A stretch of DNA of 64,000 nucleotides from Arthrobacter sp. TMP15 (GCF_039529835.1 NZ_CP154262.1:186001-250000); one strand, 5' to 3'; counted from the stretch's first letter, positions 43,667-53,578 are shown. Made by a program: numbers and translations. The notes: generated by a model from the letters alone, not told the origin.

Positions 43667-44658
43667 GCCAAGACTGCTTGACCCAAGCGCAGGCTCCCGG
43701 CCGGGCCGTCTCCACCCATGACGGGAGGGACAACTTTTGCCAGGACGGTAGCCGCAGCAGGGATGTCGATGGCACCTGTTGCCGCCAGCAATGTCAGCCC
43801 TACAAGAGTTGCGGCCCGGCCATTGCCGTCAAGAATTTTTACTGCCACGCTGGCACCTGTGGGTGTGGCCATGGCCAGAACGCCCTCGGCACCCAGTTTG
43901 GCCAGAATACCCAGATCTTCCATAACCACGGTATTGGGCTTGCCATGACCTTGCACTGCCCATGGATAATCAAGCATTGAGGTGGCGATCGTGGCGGCGC
44001 GAGCATTGGCATTTTTATCCGATGGCGCCTTCGCAAGTGTGCTGAAGGCGCGGGCCAAACCTGTGAGCGTCACCGCCATGACGGGTGCCCCGCAACCGTC
44101 AACGCCTGTGTGGAGCACTGGTTCTTGGGTATATTCCTCCAGAACTGTTCGCACGGCCCTCTGCATTGGGTGGTTGGGTTCCAAGTATCCGGAAAGGTCC
44201 CACCCGTTTTCAACACAGGCCCAAAGAAAAGCTGCGTGTTTACCTGAGCAGTTCATGGCCAGCTTGGACTTGGCCCGATCCGTACGCACCATCCAGGCTC
44301 GGGCGGCTCCGTCAGAGGGCCAGTCTGAGGGGCAGCGCAAATGGTTTTCGCTGAGTCCGGCGTTCTTGAGCATCCCGGACACCACATCCATGTGATCAAG
44401 GGAGCCGGTGTGGCTGCCGGCTGCGATAGCCACCTGGACACCTCGCAGCGGCACTCCTGCCTGCATCGCGGCAAGAGCTTGAAATGGTTTGGTGGCCGAG
44501 CGCGGATAGATGGGAGCTGCAATATTGCCTAGCGCCGTTACAACCGAACCGTCTGCTGCTACAACAACGGCGGAGCCAACGTGAGCAGATTCAACAAAAC
44601 CACTGCGTTCCAGGACGGCGAGTTCAACGGCGTCGTGCGCCCTGAAGGTATGGATCAT
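43654..44658 (-). CDS. Asparaginase (type II, AsnA/Asp-type bacterial family)
   Basis: A 334-residue protein of the bacterial asparaginase II family (PF06089), which releases ammonia from asparagine; distinct from the AnsB-type L-asparaginases. Signatures are YPRSATKPFQALAAM, SHTGSLDHMDVVSGMLK, LAMNCSGKHAAFLWAC and TGVDGCGAPVMAVTL. No signal peptide is seen, so it acts in the cytoplasm. It is transcribed away from the protease/lipoprotein genes' downstream end and lies upstream of the sterol carrier family gene. The start ATG gives MIHTFRAHDAVEL. Confidence 0.9.
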   Translation of the reverse strand: MIHTFRAHDAVELAVLERSGFVESAHVGSAVVVAADGSVVTALGNIAAPIYPRSATKPFQALAAMQAGVPLRGVQVAIAAGSHTGSLDHMDVVSGMLKNAGLSENHLRCPSDWPSDGAARAWMVRTDRAKSKLAMNCSGKHAAFLWACVENGWDLSGYLEPNHPMQRAVRTVLEEYTQEPVLHTGVDGCGAPVMAVTLTGLARAFSTLAKAPSDKNANARAATIATSMLDYPWAVQGHGKPNTVVMEDLGILAKLGAEGVLAMATPTGASVAVKILDGNGRAATLVGLTLLAATGAIDIPAAATVLAKVVPPVMGGDGPAGSLRLGQAVLALLD

Positions 44659-44694
44659 GGTGTCATCTTAGCGAGTGTTGGAAGCTAATACTTG

Positions 44695-45222
44695 TTAGTA
44701 AGGGGTGGCAAGTCCGGCAGATTCTTTAATTACCAGGGGTACCTCACCGGCAGGTTTATCGGCGCTCGCGGCTATGGATACGGCGTCGAGTTTCTCGGCA
44801 GCAACGAAGATGGTCAGGGTTCCAGTGCGGCCATCGGGGACGATCTTGTGAATGGCTGCGCCCTGACCCTCAGGGAGTTTTGCTTGCCAGGCCGAGACTG
44901 CCTGCAGGGCAGCCTCAAGTTGGGCGGCGTCAATGCTGACGATTTTTGGAACTGCACCGGCTTCTTTCACAATTTCTGCTGCAGACTCTGTGGTGACGGC
45001 AATATGAAGTTTGTTCTCCTCGATCCAGGAATCCGAGTAAGCAGCACCCAGTTTGGTGCGCAAGGTGTCGTTGAGTAGCAGCAAGGCGCTGGAATCGGTG
45101 CTGGCGGTTGATTCTGCGGACGGTGCTTTTTCAGGGCCATCTACTGGTCCACATGCGCTCATAACGAGACCTCCTGTCAAGGTGGCAACCAAGACCACTG
45201 CTGCCATTTTTCTGTTAGTCAT
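44695..45222 (-). CDS. Lipoprotein resembling an S1 protease propeptide
   Basis: A 175-residue secreted lipoprotein. A signal peptide with lipobox LVMSAC (Cys at about residue 24) is followed by a short Ser/Thr/Glu-rich spacer and a domain of about 120 residues. The domain reads TKLGAAYSDSWIEEN, LHIAVTTESAAEIVKEAGAV, PKIVSIDAAQLEAALQAVSA and GRTGTLTIFVAAEKLDAVS. This order matches the prodomain of alpha-lytic/Streptomyces-griseus-type S1 proteases (the beta-hairpin, AA..V..AGA.PK.V...L and final strand), yet no protease domain follows. The ATG at 45222 has an AGGAGG ribosome site. It lies 165 bases downstream of a large S1 protease on the same strand, with a hairpin between them. A chaperone or inhibitor role toward that protease is inferred. 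Confidence 0.72.
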   Translation of the reverse strand: MTNRKMAAVVLVATLTGGLVMSACGPVDGPEKAPSAESTASTDSSALLLLNDTLRTKLGAAYSDSWIEENKLHIAVTTESAAEIVKEAGAVPKIVSIDAAQLEAALQAVSAWQAKLPEGQGAAIHKIVPDGRTGTLTIFVAAEKLDAVSIAASADKPAGEVPLVIKESAGLATPY

Positions 45223-45302
45223 TGGTGCCTCCTGGGCTTCTTGAAATTGTGCCGCTGGTGGGGGCCCGCTGTTTGAGCAGCGGGGATAAAACGGTGGGTA
45301 TA

Positions 45303-45344
45303 AAGCAGTGGGTCCCATTCATTGTTGAATGGGACCCACTGCTT
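45303..45344 (-). terminator. Terminator of the S1 protease gene
   Basis: Perfect 19-base arms (45303-45321 and 45326-45344) with a 4-base loop, 43 bases beyond the protease stop on the minus strand. It separates the protease gene from the propeptide-like lipoprotein gene, though read-through is possible. Confidence 0.85.
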
Positions 45345-45387
45345 ATGGTGTTGCAGCAAACTTTTTACAGTTTAGCGGTTTTCGCTG

Positions 45388-47532
45388 CTAGTTCATTGAG
45401 TTGCGGCGGCGGAAGAGCAAGAACGCAATTCCGCCGATCATGAGTACTCCACCGGCTGCCCCGAGGAGCATGACCGGGTTGGATACACCTGTGTTGGCCA
45501 GATCGTTCTCGTTAGGTGCGGGTGCAGGTGTTGCTGACGGTGCCGGGTCTGTGGTGGGTGCCGGCACAACCGGTGCAGGCTCCGTGGTGGGGGCCGGTGC
45601 CGGAGCTTCGGAAACACTGAATGCGGAAGTCCCTGGCAATGAGTCGATGCCATCAACGCTCTGCACTACAGAGACGCTGTATTGGCCGGTTCTGAGCTTC
45701 TCACCCAGCGATACGTTCCAAGTGGTGCCGGATACGGTGGCCTTTAGCTGCACGCCGTTGATATCCACAGAAACCGTTGCACCTGCAATGTTGGTGCCGG
45801 AGAGAACCGACGGACCTTGATCGTAGGCGAACTTCTGGCCGTCAGTAGGCGAGGTTACTGCTGGGGCCGCCGGGAGTACGTTGAACTTGTTTGTGACAGT
45901 CTTGGAATCGTTCCAGTTGTCCAGAGTTTGCTTGGCGGTGACCGCGTAGTTGCCAACTTTCAGGGCAGGGGAAACGGTGAAGGACCAAGTGCCGTCTGTA
46001 CCAACTTCAGCGTTGCCGCTAACGTCGCCGGTCAGCTCGATGGTTGCTCCAGCCTTACCCGTGCCTGTGATGGTAGTAACCGGAGCAGCGACTTCACTGT
46101 CCTGTGCAGGTGCCGTGATTGCCGGAACGGCAAGGGTCTCCTTGATGACCTCAATGGAAGCCTCGGTGGTCTCTGACGTGCTGTAACCATTCTTGGTTGC
46201 GGCAGTCACGTCAAAGGTGCCGAACTTGTTGGGAGCTGCTGCAGTCCACTTACCTTCGCTGTCAACGGCAACTTCGGTAGTTGTACCGTCAATTTTGACA
46301 GCAACTTTGGTACCAGCAGGGGCGCCAGCAACGGAGCCGGTGATGGCGCCCTTGCGGTAAACGGGCGCCGTGGTGGTGACCTTGGGTGCGTTCAGGAAGA
46401 TCTTCACTGTGTAGCCGTCAGTTGCGGCCAGGGCGTCCTTGATGCTGACGCCGTAAACGACCTTACCGTCTTTGCTACCGGCGCTGATCATGCCCACTGC
46501 TGTCGTGTCGGAAATGATGGCTCCACCGGAGTCACCTGGTGCGGATTTAAGATTCTTTGAGGAGAAACCGCGGACGGCGCGGACGTCGTCCGCTTCACCG
46601 CTGCCGCCGCCAACGAGGAAGATTGCCTTTGCCTCGACGGTTCCGCAGCTCCAGCCTGTAGTGCGGCCCGACTTGCAAATTTTGGCACCGGGGATGGCCT
46701 CGGAAACGCCTGTTACCTTCGGGCCGGAGGCCTTGGGGTCAGCGGGAGTTGTCCAGTCGGTGACCTTGGCCAGCTGGTTCAGCTCGGTGTCGATGCCGTC
46801 GATGACCGCAATATCCGTGCCGATGTTCCCCGGATTGGGAGTGTCAACGTTTGTTGCGCGCGAGTTGCCAGGTCCGCCGAACTGTGAAAAGCCAAAAGTT
46901 CCCAGAGGACCGGTGGTTATAAATCCGGGACCGCCCGCCGTTACTTCCTCTTCCGAGTCGGTAAGCTCCGTCTTGGTGGCGGCACCATCGTTCGCGCAGT
47001 GGCCGGCCGTGATTACAGCAGGATCGCCTGCCGCACTAAAACCGTTCCAGCCAATCGAGCAGGTGTAGTTGTTGTTGTCAAGCGTATAGCCCTGGCCGTT
47101 TGTGACGTCCGTAGCGAAGGCGGCTGCCGGGCCAGCAACGTTTTCACGGTCAATCGTGACATTCCCGCCGACAGTGGCCTTGAACTCCTCGTCCGTCTGC
47201 TTGGTCTCGGGGGCGGCGGAGCGGCTTTGGGCGCTGGAAGTTGCTGGGGCGGCCGCAGCTGGCTCACCGGTGCGGATAGTGAAGTTGCCCGCGGCGTCAA
47301 CCGTGACCGCCTCAAGTTTCTGGACGCCATACTCGGCCACATATGCGGCGAATAGCGATTCAACGTCGGTTGCAGCCGAGGACTGGACCTCTGCCGTGAT
47401 CGGGGCCGGTGCCAGCGCGGTTGAGGGTGCTGCATAGGCGGCGCTCGCCGTCAGTGAGCTGCCAATCAAAATCGCGGCTGCGGCGCAGGCCGCACCGCCG
47501 CGGCTGAAAAAGGCGCGTTTGGATGCTTGCAT
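45388..47532 (-). CDS. Secreted S1 serine protease with Ig-like repeats and LAxTG wall anchor
   Basis: A 714-residue cell-surface protease. A signal peptide (about 1-34) precedes a short pro-region and a trypsin-fold domain whose catalytic triad is His178 (ITAGHCAND), Asp240 (GTDIAVIDG) and Ser335 (APGDSGGA). The cysteine pairs CSIG/AGHC and CKSGRTTGWSC are typical of the alpha-lytic/streptogrisin group. About three Ig-like/bacterial adhesion-type repeats (390-640) follow, then a Pro/Ala linker and a sorting signal LANTG (678-682), a hydrophobic helix and RRR, fitting class E sortase substrates of actinobacteria. The N-terminal pro-region is short and does not resemble the usual prodomain. 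The neighbouring lipoprotein may supply it. A GGGGG sequence precedes the ATG. Confidence 0.92.
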   Translation of the reverse strand: MQASKRAFFSRGGAACAAAAILIGSSLTASAAYAAPSTALAPAPITAEVQSSAATDVESLFAAYVAEYGVQKLEAVTVDAAGNFTIRTGEPAAAAPATSSAQSRSAAPETKQTDEEFKATVGGNVTIDRENVAGPAAAFATDVTNGQGYTLDNNNYTCSIGWNGFSAAGDPAVITAGHCANDGAATKTELTDSEEEVTAGGPGFITTGPLGTFGFSQFGGPGNSRATNVDTPNPGNIGTDIAVIDGIDTELNQLAKVTDWTTPADPKASGPKVTGVSEAIPGAKICKSGRTTGWSCGTVEAKAIFLVGGGSGEADDVRAVRGFSSKNLKSAPGDSGGAIISDTTAVGMISAGSKDGKVVYGVSIKDALAATDGYTVKIFLNAPKVTTTAPVYRKGAITGSVAGAPAGTKVAVKIDGTTTEVAVDSEGKWTAAAPNKFGTFDVTAATKNGYSTSETTEASIEVIKETLAVPAITAPAQDSEVAAPVTTITGTGKAGATIELTGDVSGNAEVGTDGTWSFTVSPALKVGNYAVTAKQTLDNWNDSKTVTNKFNVLPAAPAVTSPTDGQKFAYDQGPSVLSGTNIAGATVSVDINGVQLKATVSGTTWNVSLGEKLRTGQYSVSVVQSVDGIDSLPGTSAFSVSEAPAPAPTTEPAPVVPAPTTDPAPSATPAPAPNENDLANTGVSNPVMLLGAAGGVLMIGGIAFLLFRRRNSMN

Positions 47533-47908
47533 GTAGAGGTTCCCCCTGAAGGAATTAAAAGGTGTTCGGTGATGATGCCAAAGTCACCGGGCCTGATGTG
47601 GGCGAGAAAGCACCCGTGCCTGGTGCGTGTAAAAAAAGTAGGCAGTCCAAAAATAAAGCTATCAAGTGGAATAAGGCGATGCAACATGTGTGTGATAGTT
47701 TCGACACATTTTGACTCGCAGCCCAGCTTTGGCGCAGATGGCAGAACTCACCAGTGACGTTTGCGCGTGAGTGTGTGGCCAGAGGTGACTCATAACGCTG
47801 CCGCGCGCAACTCGAAGACAACCCGGTAGATAAGCCCGTTGGTAACTGTGCCCCGCTGGACCAGCGTCATTTTGCGGCCTCAACGCTGAAGCCAAGTACC
47901 CTAGGATC
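47533..47908. other. Divergent intergenic region between protease gene and purD
   Basis: This 376-base region holds promoters for the protease (minus) and purD (plus). The only structure I note is ATGTGT-N12-ACACAT (47686-47691 and 47704-47709), a weak dyad of 6-base half-sites about 155-177 bases before the protease start. No gene is seen. Confidence 0.4.
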
Positions 47909-49201
47909 GTGAAGGTTTTAGTCATTGGCCCCGGAGGCCGCGAACACGCCATTGTCCGCTCGTTGCTCAGCGACCCCAACGTCAGCGAGGTCCATGCTGC
48001 ACCAGGCAACGCCGGGATTGCTGCAATAGTTCCTACCCATCAGCTCGACACCTGCGATCCCGTCGCGGTTGCCGCTCTTGCTGTCAGGCTTGGAAGTGAT
48101 TTGGTTGTTGTGGGGCCCGAGGCTCCGCTGGCTGCCGGAGTGGCCGATGCGGTGCGGGAAGCCGGAATTCTCGTATTTGGTCCCAGTAAGGAAGCGGCGC
48201 AGCTAGAAGCGTCCAAGGCTTTTGCAAAAAAGGTGATGGCAGAAGCTCAGGTGCCTACGGCAATGGCAATGGTTGCCGTCAACGCGGCGGAGGCCGCTGA
48301 TGCCCTCGATACCTTTGGCGCCCCGTATGTGGTCAAAGATGATGGATTGGCCGCAGGTAAGGGCGTTGTTGTCACCAATGATCGCGCCGAGGCCCTGGCT
48401 CATGCGAAGTCCTGCTTCACCGTGGGTGGGACGGTTGTCATTGAGGAATTTCTTGATGGTCCGGAGGTTTCCCTCTTTGTTCTTGCCGACGGACGCAGCG
48501 TAGTCCCGCTGGCTCCGGCCCAGGACTTCAAACGTATTTTTGACGGTGATGAGGGCCCGAACACCGGAGGTATGGGTGCTTACTCTCCGCTTGAGTGGGC
48601 GCCGGCAGGTCTTGTGCAGGAAGTTATTGATCGCGTGGCCCAGCCAACTATCGACGCTATGGCCCACCGCGGGACACCTTTCACGGGTGTTTTGTACTGC
48701 GGCTTGGCGCTGACCAGTCGGGGAACCCGCGTTATCGAATTTAACGCCCGCTTTGGCGACCCTGAGACGCAGGCAGTGTTAGCCCGTTTAAAAACACCGC
48801 TCGGCGGGGTGCTGATGGCTGCTGCTAGGGGGCAGTTAGATGAGATCGAGGAACTGCGCTGGGCACCAGAGACCGCCGTCGCCGTGGTACTTGCCAGCGA
48901 AAACTATCCAGAGAACCCCCGCACAGGTGAGAAGATCCGCGGCTTGAAGAAGGCAAACAGGCTCGACGGCGTCCATGTTCTGCATGCGGGTACCGGTACT
49001 GACCAGGAGGAGAACACTGTCAGCACTGGCGGTCGCGTACTGGCAGTTGTCGGATTGGGCGTTGACCTGCAGGATGCTCGGGAGCGAGCGTATGCCGGCA
49101 TAGAGCAGATATCCCTCGAAGGCGGACAGTATCGCACAGACATTGCGGCGAAGGCTGCCCGTGGCGAAATTACCGTGGCGGACCCCGCCACTCATGGATA
49201 A
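47909..49201 (+). CDS. purD: Phosphoribosylamine-glycine ligase
   Basis: GAR synthetase, the second step of de novo purine synthesis, an ATP-grasp enzyme of 430 residues. It begins [19 protein letters not shown] (N-terminal domain), has [15 protein letters not shown] in the ATP-binding lobe and [12 protein letters not shown], and [17 protein letters not shown] near the active site. The start is a GTG. purC follows after 15 bases, giving a purD-purC operon, while purF-purM lie about 13 kb away on the other strand. Confidence 0.97.
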   Translation: MKVLVIGPGGREHAIVRSLLSDPNVSEVHAAPGNAGIAAIVPTHQLDTCDPVAVAALAVRLGSDLVVVGPEAPLAAGVADAVREAGILVFGPSKEAAQLEASKAFAKKVMAEAQVPTAMAMVAVNAAEAADALDTFGAPYVVKDDGLAAGKGVVVTNDRAEALAHAKSCFTVGGTVVIEEFLDGPEVSLFVLADGRSVVPLAPAQDFKRIFDGDEGPNTGGMGAYSPLEWAPAGLVQEVIDRVAQPTIDAMAHRGTPFTGVLYCGLALTSRGTRVIEFNARFGDPETQAVLARLKTPLGGVLMAAARGQLDEIEELRWAPETAVAVVLASENYPENPRTGEKIRGLKKANRLDGVHVLHAGTGTDQEENTVSTGGRVLAVVGLGVDLQDARERAYAGIEQISLEGGQYRTDIAAKAARGEITVADPATHG

Positions 49202-49216
49202 GGACCAAGGCGCACC

Positions 49217-50167
49217 ATGAATTCAGCAATCCCGGCAGCACCACTTCTAGCTGGTTGGACACACGTATACTCGGGCAAAGTCCGTGAGCTGTATGTGCCA
49301 GCAGCGGGCCCCGAGCAGGACTCTGCTGGAGACTCTGTTAGCACTCCGTTCGCAGGTCGTGACGACGTTGTTCTAGTGGTCGCTAGCGATCGAATCAGCG
49401 CATTCGATCATATCTTAGCCACCGAAATCCCCGATAAGGGAAGAATTCTGACAGGGCTGAGCCTGTGGTGGTTTGAGCAGCTGAACGTGCCAAACCACCT
49501 GCTGGCAACCACTGTTGCCGATGGTGTGCCCGCCGAAGTGGCGGGCCGGGCAATGGTGTGCAAGAAACTTCAAATGTTCCCCATCGAGTGCATTTCCCGC
49601 GGCTATCTCACGGGTTCCGGGCTGCTTGAATACCGTGCCTCACAAACGGTCTGCAGCCTGCCACTGCCTGCTGGTCTGCTGGATGGTTCACGGTTGAAAG
49701 AAGCCATCTTCACCCCTTCAGCAAAGGCCGAAGTGGGTGAACACGATGAAAACATCTCCTTTGAAACCATGGTGGGCTCTGTTGGCGCTCCGGCTGCAGA
49801 AGCTTTGCGGAAGCTAACTTTGGAAATTTATTCACGTGCAGAGGAAGTGGCCCGGGAACGCGGCATCATCTTAGCTGACACGAAGGTTGAGTTCGGCACC
49901 GATCCTGCTAGCGGAGCCATCACCTTAGGCGATGAAGTGCTAACACCTGATTCCTCACGCTTCTGGGATGCCGAGCTGTGGGCTCCCGGTCAGGCTCAAC
50001 CAAGCTTTGACAAACAATACGTGCGTGACTGGCTGGCTAGCCCGGAGTCAGGTTGGGACCGATCCTCAGACACTGAGCCCCCAGCACTCCCGGCAGAGGT
50101 TGTGGAGCGTACCCGTGCACGGTACATTGAAGCCTTTGAGCGGTTGACGGGCAGCACTTTTATTTAG
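49217..50167 (+). CDS. purC: Phosphoribosylaminoimidazole-succinocarboxamide synthase
   Basis: SAICAR synthetase of purine synthesis, 316 residues, joining aspartate to CAIR with ATP. Signatures include VYSGKVRELYV, VLVVASDRISAFDHIL, CKKLQMFPIECISRGYLTGSG shortened here as FPIECISRGYLTGSG, and ADTKVEFG with DSSRFWD near the C-terminus. It follows purD on the same strand. The gene is convergent with an XRE regulator gene 18 bases away. Confidence 0.97.
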   Translation: MNSAIPAAPLLAGWTHVYSGKVRELYVPAAGPEQDSAGDSVSTPFAGRDDVVLVVASDRISAFDHILATEIPDKGRILTGLSLWWFEQLNVPNHLLATTVADGVPAEVAGRAMVCKKLQMFPIECISRGYLTGSGLLEYRASQTVCSLPLPAGLLDGSRLKEAIFTPSAKAEVGEHDENISFETMVGSVGAPAAEALRKLTLEIYSRAEEVARERGIILADTKVEFGTDPASGAITLGDEVLTPDSSRFWDAELWAPGQAQPSFDKQYVRDWLASPESGWDRSSDTEPPALPAEVVERTRARYIEAFERLTGSTFI

Positions 50168-50185
50168 CCGCACGCGCGAAGTGGT

Positions 50186-51427
50186 TTAGGTACGGTCGGT
50201 AGCAATCTGGGCGGCATGGTCCCGAGCCACGGCTGCACGATCAAGTGCGCCAGCCCGGACATACCTATCCTGAGCATCCCGATATGCACCAAGGGCCTCT
50301 TGGAGACGGCCCGATGCCTGCAAAACATTGCCCAATACCAAAGCGCTGTCCCCGGCAATGTGAGGAGCAAGCTCGGTCTTCTGCGCTTCAATGAGCCCCA
50401 AAAGTTCTAAAGCCTGGGGAAAGTCCCCGTTGAGATAATTCCAGCGGGCACGCAAAAGCAAGATTTCTAAGTTTTCAGCCGTCGTGGCACCAACTATTGA
50501 GTGGGCCAGCTCGCTGCGTTCAATGGCTTGCAGCGTGGCTGGTTCCACGACTCCTGCTGTTAGCCGCACCCAGGCTGTTGCTTTGTTGAACTGGGCCCAA
50601 CGAGAAAGATCCACAGAAGGGGAAAGAAGGTGGCTCGCCTTGGCGTGATGTTTGAGTCCTGCGCGAGTGTCTTGACGAATGAACGCCACGTTGCCGATGA
50701 CCCAATGAATTTCTCCCGCTATCTGCGCAGAGGTCTCCTCATTGACAGCTTCGGCAAGAGTTAGGGTATGTGTCCAGGCCTCGTCGAGGCGGCCGGACTC
50801 AGCAAGGGCGCCAACAAGTGTCTGTAGCGCCATCAGGTACGCGCTAAACTCTTCGGCACTATCGCCGGAGCCAATTTCAACAGCCTGGGTTGCGTGGATA
50901 ATCGAGTCCTGCAAAGAACCTGCGTCAAGCATTGCCGCTGCCATGACTTGATGGGCGCGCAGCGAGAGAGCATCGTTTTCCCGGGTGAGGGAGTGCTCCA
51001 ACAGTGATTGCAGGACTTCGCACGCGCCACTGTAGTCCCCATTTTGACGCAGCGAGTTAGCTGCCAAAAAGGTCATATCCCACCATGTGACTGGGTCTTT
51101 GCTGGCGCGTGCAAGGTTTGCGGCGTACTGGGCACTATTTGCCGCACCGACGTAATCACGGGTGTCCCAACTTTGCCGGGCACTAAGGGAAAGTCTGAGG
51201 TATTCGCTTTCTTCCGGGGAGGCGGTTTCTGCCCACTCCGCAACTGTGCAAGGTGTGAGTTGGAGTTGGCGTGCGAGCTCCCGGATGATGTCCGTTGTAG
51301 GCTCGCGGCGGGCGCTTTCAAGGAGTGAAATATAGCTCGCTGAATAAAGTTCGCCGCCAAGTTCGCCTTGAGTCAGGCTCCGAGATAAGCGTTCTTGTTT
51401 CAGCCGGTCACCAAAACTGCTGCCCAC
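50186..51427 (-). CDS. XRE-family regulator with TPR-like domain
   Basis: A 413-residue regulator. Residues 1-60 form a Cro/C1-type HTH (FGDRLKQERLSRSLTQGELG, then YSASYISLLESARREPT). The remainder is a long helical-repeat region, with TPR-like units such as DYSGACEVLQSLLEHS, SGRLDEAWTHTLTLAEAV and DFPQALELLGLIEAQ. The GTG at 51427 (VGSSFGDRL) has AAGGAGC upstream; a longer frame to 51490 is rejected. Such proteins often sense a peptide or small ligand through the repeats, but no partner gene is evident. Confidence 0.85.
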   Translation of the reverse strand: MGSSFGDRLKQERLSRSLTQGELGGELYSASYISLLESARREPTTDIIRELARQLQLTPCTVAEWAETASPEESEYLRLSLSARQSWDTRDYVGAANSAQYAANLARASKDPVTWWDMTFLAANSLRQNGDYSGACEVLQSLLEHSLTRENDALSLRAHQVMAAAMLDAGSLQDSIIHATQAVEIGSGDSAEEFSAYLMALQTLVGALAESGRLDEAWTHTLTLAEAVNEETSAQIAGEIHWVIGNVAFIRQDTRAGLKHHAKASHLLSPSVDLSRWAQFNKATAWVRLTAGVVEPATLQAIERSELAHSIVGATTAENLEILLLRARWNYLNGDFPQALELLGLIEAQKTELAPHIAGDSALVLGNVLQASGRLQEALGAYRDAQDRYVRAGALDRAAVARDHAAQIATDRT

Positions 51428-51539
51428 TCTATTGCTCCTTGCTTGGGTTTCACCACACTGTTGGCTCAACCCTAAGGCCAGATGAACCATGTCTAGCCTA
51501 AAACCTAACAGAATCTGTCAAAGAGGGTTGGGGAAGCAC

Positions 51540-53546
51540 CTAGGGCTTTTCGGAGATCGAGACGCCGCCACACTTGGTCAGCCTGTACAGCTTGGCATGG
51601 CCCTCACTGGCCACCAAGGAAAAGGCCGCCGAATCTGGTGCCAGAGTCACACCCGGGTAGAGGGATCGGGGGTTATTAAACGCTGGAATATAGTCCGTGC
51701 CAAAATCAAGGAGGTATGTCACACCCAGCCGTTTTGCAGCCGCACAAACCTCTTGATCAGTACCGATGCGGTTGAGCCAAAACCGCAGCATGTACAAGTC
51801 CGGACTTAGATCGCCTTGGGAACTATAAGGAAAGAGCATTGTCCGCTCTGCCAGCGCCATGGCAAGAGCTGAGCCGTTATAAGGATTATTGGCAATCACA
51901 TCATCCTTGGTGGTGTAGTTCCCGAGCCGGTGGATCAACGCAAGCTCCTGGGCATCCACCTGCGCCAGCCCGTTAGGACTCGCAGGGACGTTATACATAA
52001 TGCCCACCTGCTCTTTCATCTGCCACAGTCCCGGGTTAGTGAAAGTCAGTACGACGACGAGCGCTGCCACCGCCGCCGTCTTGCCTTTGCGCTGCCACAG
52101 GGCCGAACCGGAAAAGATCTTTGGGAAACGGTGGCTAAACCAGCCAGAAAGCGTGACCATGCCAAGGGCCGCCAGTGGCACCGCCAGCAGGGGCATCAGC
52201 GCAGCAATTCGTTCCGGATTGTCCCACCAGGGAGCCATCGCGATGTTCGCCAGCACAAAGTTTGTGCCGGCTGATAGTGGATAAGTGAGAATTAGCAGCA
52301 CCAAAGAGGCCGGCAACCAGCGCAATCCAGTGAGATGAAAACCGGCGCGCACACCTATGAGAACCAATGCGCTCAAGGCCAACGCCGGAAACCAGATGGG
52401 CGCCGGAGCGTGGGTGAAATTGCGGATCAGCGCCAGCGGGAAGGACAAAAACGCTGGGCTTGTGTAATTGAACAGACTACGAATTTGGGGAAGCGTATAC
52501 AACGCGGCTAAAACGGCAGCTGTCACCATCACAAAGAAACCCAACCGCTTCCAGCCATGGAAGGAGCTGCGGCCAAAAGCGGTGCGTATCCAGGAATACA
52601 GCAAATAGCCCAACAGGGGTGTTAGCACCAGCAGGACGCTGAACACGCCGTTGGGCTGGGCTGTGATTGCACCAGGCAGGAACAGTGCCACGACAGCCAA
52701 CGCTTGTGCAGGGTTCAGGCCCGAATGGACGGTGGGTCGCAGGATCAGCAACACCAACCCGATCCCCACAGGTACCAGTGCGTTGGACAGAGCATTTGGA
52801 TAGGCGGAGCCGTACTGCACTAAAAGCCACGGGAAAGCAGGAAAAGCTGCGGCAAAAGCACCTGCGCAGACGAGCAGCATAGCTTTGCCGCCGAACAACA
52901 CACGCGTGAGGAACACGCAACTTAGCGGCCATACAAAACCGGCCACTGCTAGCCACATGATGTTGGTGGCAGCGGGAATGCTGATGCCGGTGAGGATGGC
53001 AAGCAGACTGGTGAGACCGTGCCATGCGCCAGGGTAGAAGGCGGCTTTAACTGTGGGAAGAATGAAGCTTGAGAGGGCGAAGGAGGAGGCGTTGGATGTT
53101 TCCACGGCAAACGCTGTGGCGTTCAGGTGGAATACCGAGTCGTAGCCTTGGGTGAACTGTTCAGGATTTTGGGCAACCAAGACCAACAATGTCGTTGTCA
53201 TTGCCAGTGCCAGCAAGACTCCCGCCAGCATTGGGAGGATGCTTGCCCTGAACTTTTCCTTGCGCAGGGGTAACGCAATTTTTAGGGCCGGGATGAAGTA
53301 CCGTGCAGAAGCAGCTGTCGCGGCCGTAACTAGCGTCCCCAGTAGCACCACCGGGATGTGCCATGGCAGATGGATCAAGGGGGCAACTATGGCGCTGACA
53401 GCCACAATCGAAACAGATACTGCAGGGGCCAGACAAAAGGCCATCAAAGAGCGTACACGCAACGTTGCCAGCACAGCCGCGCCGGGCAGGGTGAGTATAA
53501 ACAACGCCACAATGAAAGCTGGCAGCGCTTCAAACCATGAACTCAC
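51540..53546 (-). CDS. DUF6541-family multi-spanning membrane protein
   Basis: A 668-residue integral membrane protein with at least 12 predicted hydrophobic helices, most in the first 500 residues, and a C-terminal extracytoplasmic domain (SSQGDLSPDLYMLRFWLN, then CAAAKRLGVTYLLDFG and YRLTKCGG). The pattern is that of actinobacterial DUF6541 proteins, which resemble GT-C glycosyltransferases in layout, but a catalytic function is not shown. The start codon is a GTG preceded by AGGATG. The gene begins 33 bases before the end of the frame of its neighbour. Confidence 0.78.
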   Translation of the reverse strand: MSSWFEALPAFIVALFILTLPGAAVLATLRVRSLMAFCLAPAVSVSIVAVSAIVAPLIHLPWHIPVVLLGTLVTAATAASARYFIPALKIALPLRKEKFRASILPMLAGVLLALAMTTTLLVLVAQNPEQFTQGYDSVFHLNATAFAVETSNASSFALSSFILPTVKAAFYPGAWHGLTSLLAILTGISIPAATNIMWLAVAGFVWPLSCVFLTRVLFGGKAMLLVCAGAFAAAFPAFPWLLVQYGSAYPNALSNALVPVGIGLVLLILRPTVHSGLNPAQALAVVALFLPGAITAQPNGVFSVLLVLTPLLGYLLYSWIRTAFGRSSFHGWKRLGFFVMVTAAVLAALYTLPQIRSLFNYTSPAFLSFPLALIRNFTHAPAPIWFPALALSALVLIGVRAGFHLTGLRWLPASLVLLILTYPLSAGTNFVLANIAMAPWWDNPERIAALMPLLAVPLAALGMVTLSGWFSHRFPKIFSGSALWQRKGKTAAVAALVVVLTFTNPGLWQMKEQVGIMYNVPASPNGLAQVDAQELALIHRLGNYTTKDDVIANNPYNGSALAMALAERTMLFPYSSQGDLSPDLYMLRFWLNRIGTDQEVCAAAKRLGVTYLLDFGTDYIPAFNNPRSLYPGVTLAPDSAAFSLVASEGHAKLYRLTKCGGVSISEKP

Positions 53547-53578
53547 CCAAACATCCTGTCTTAGATTGTTGGGCCGGG

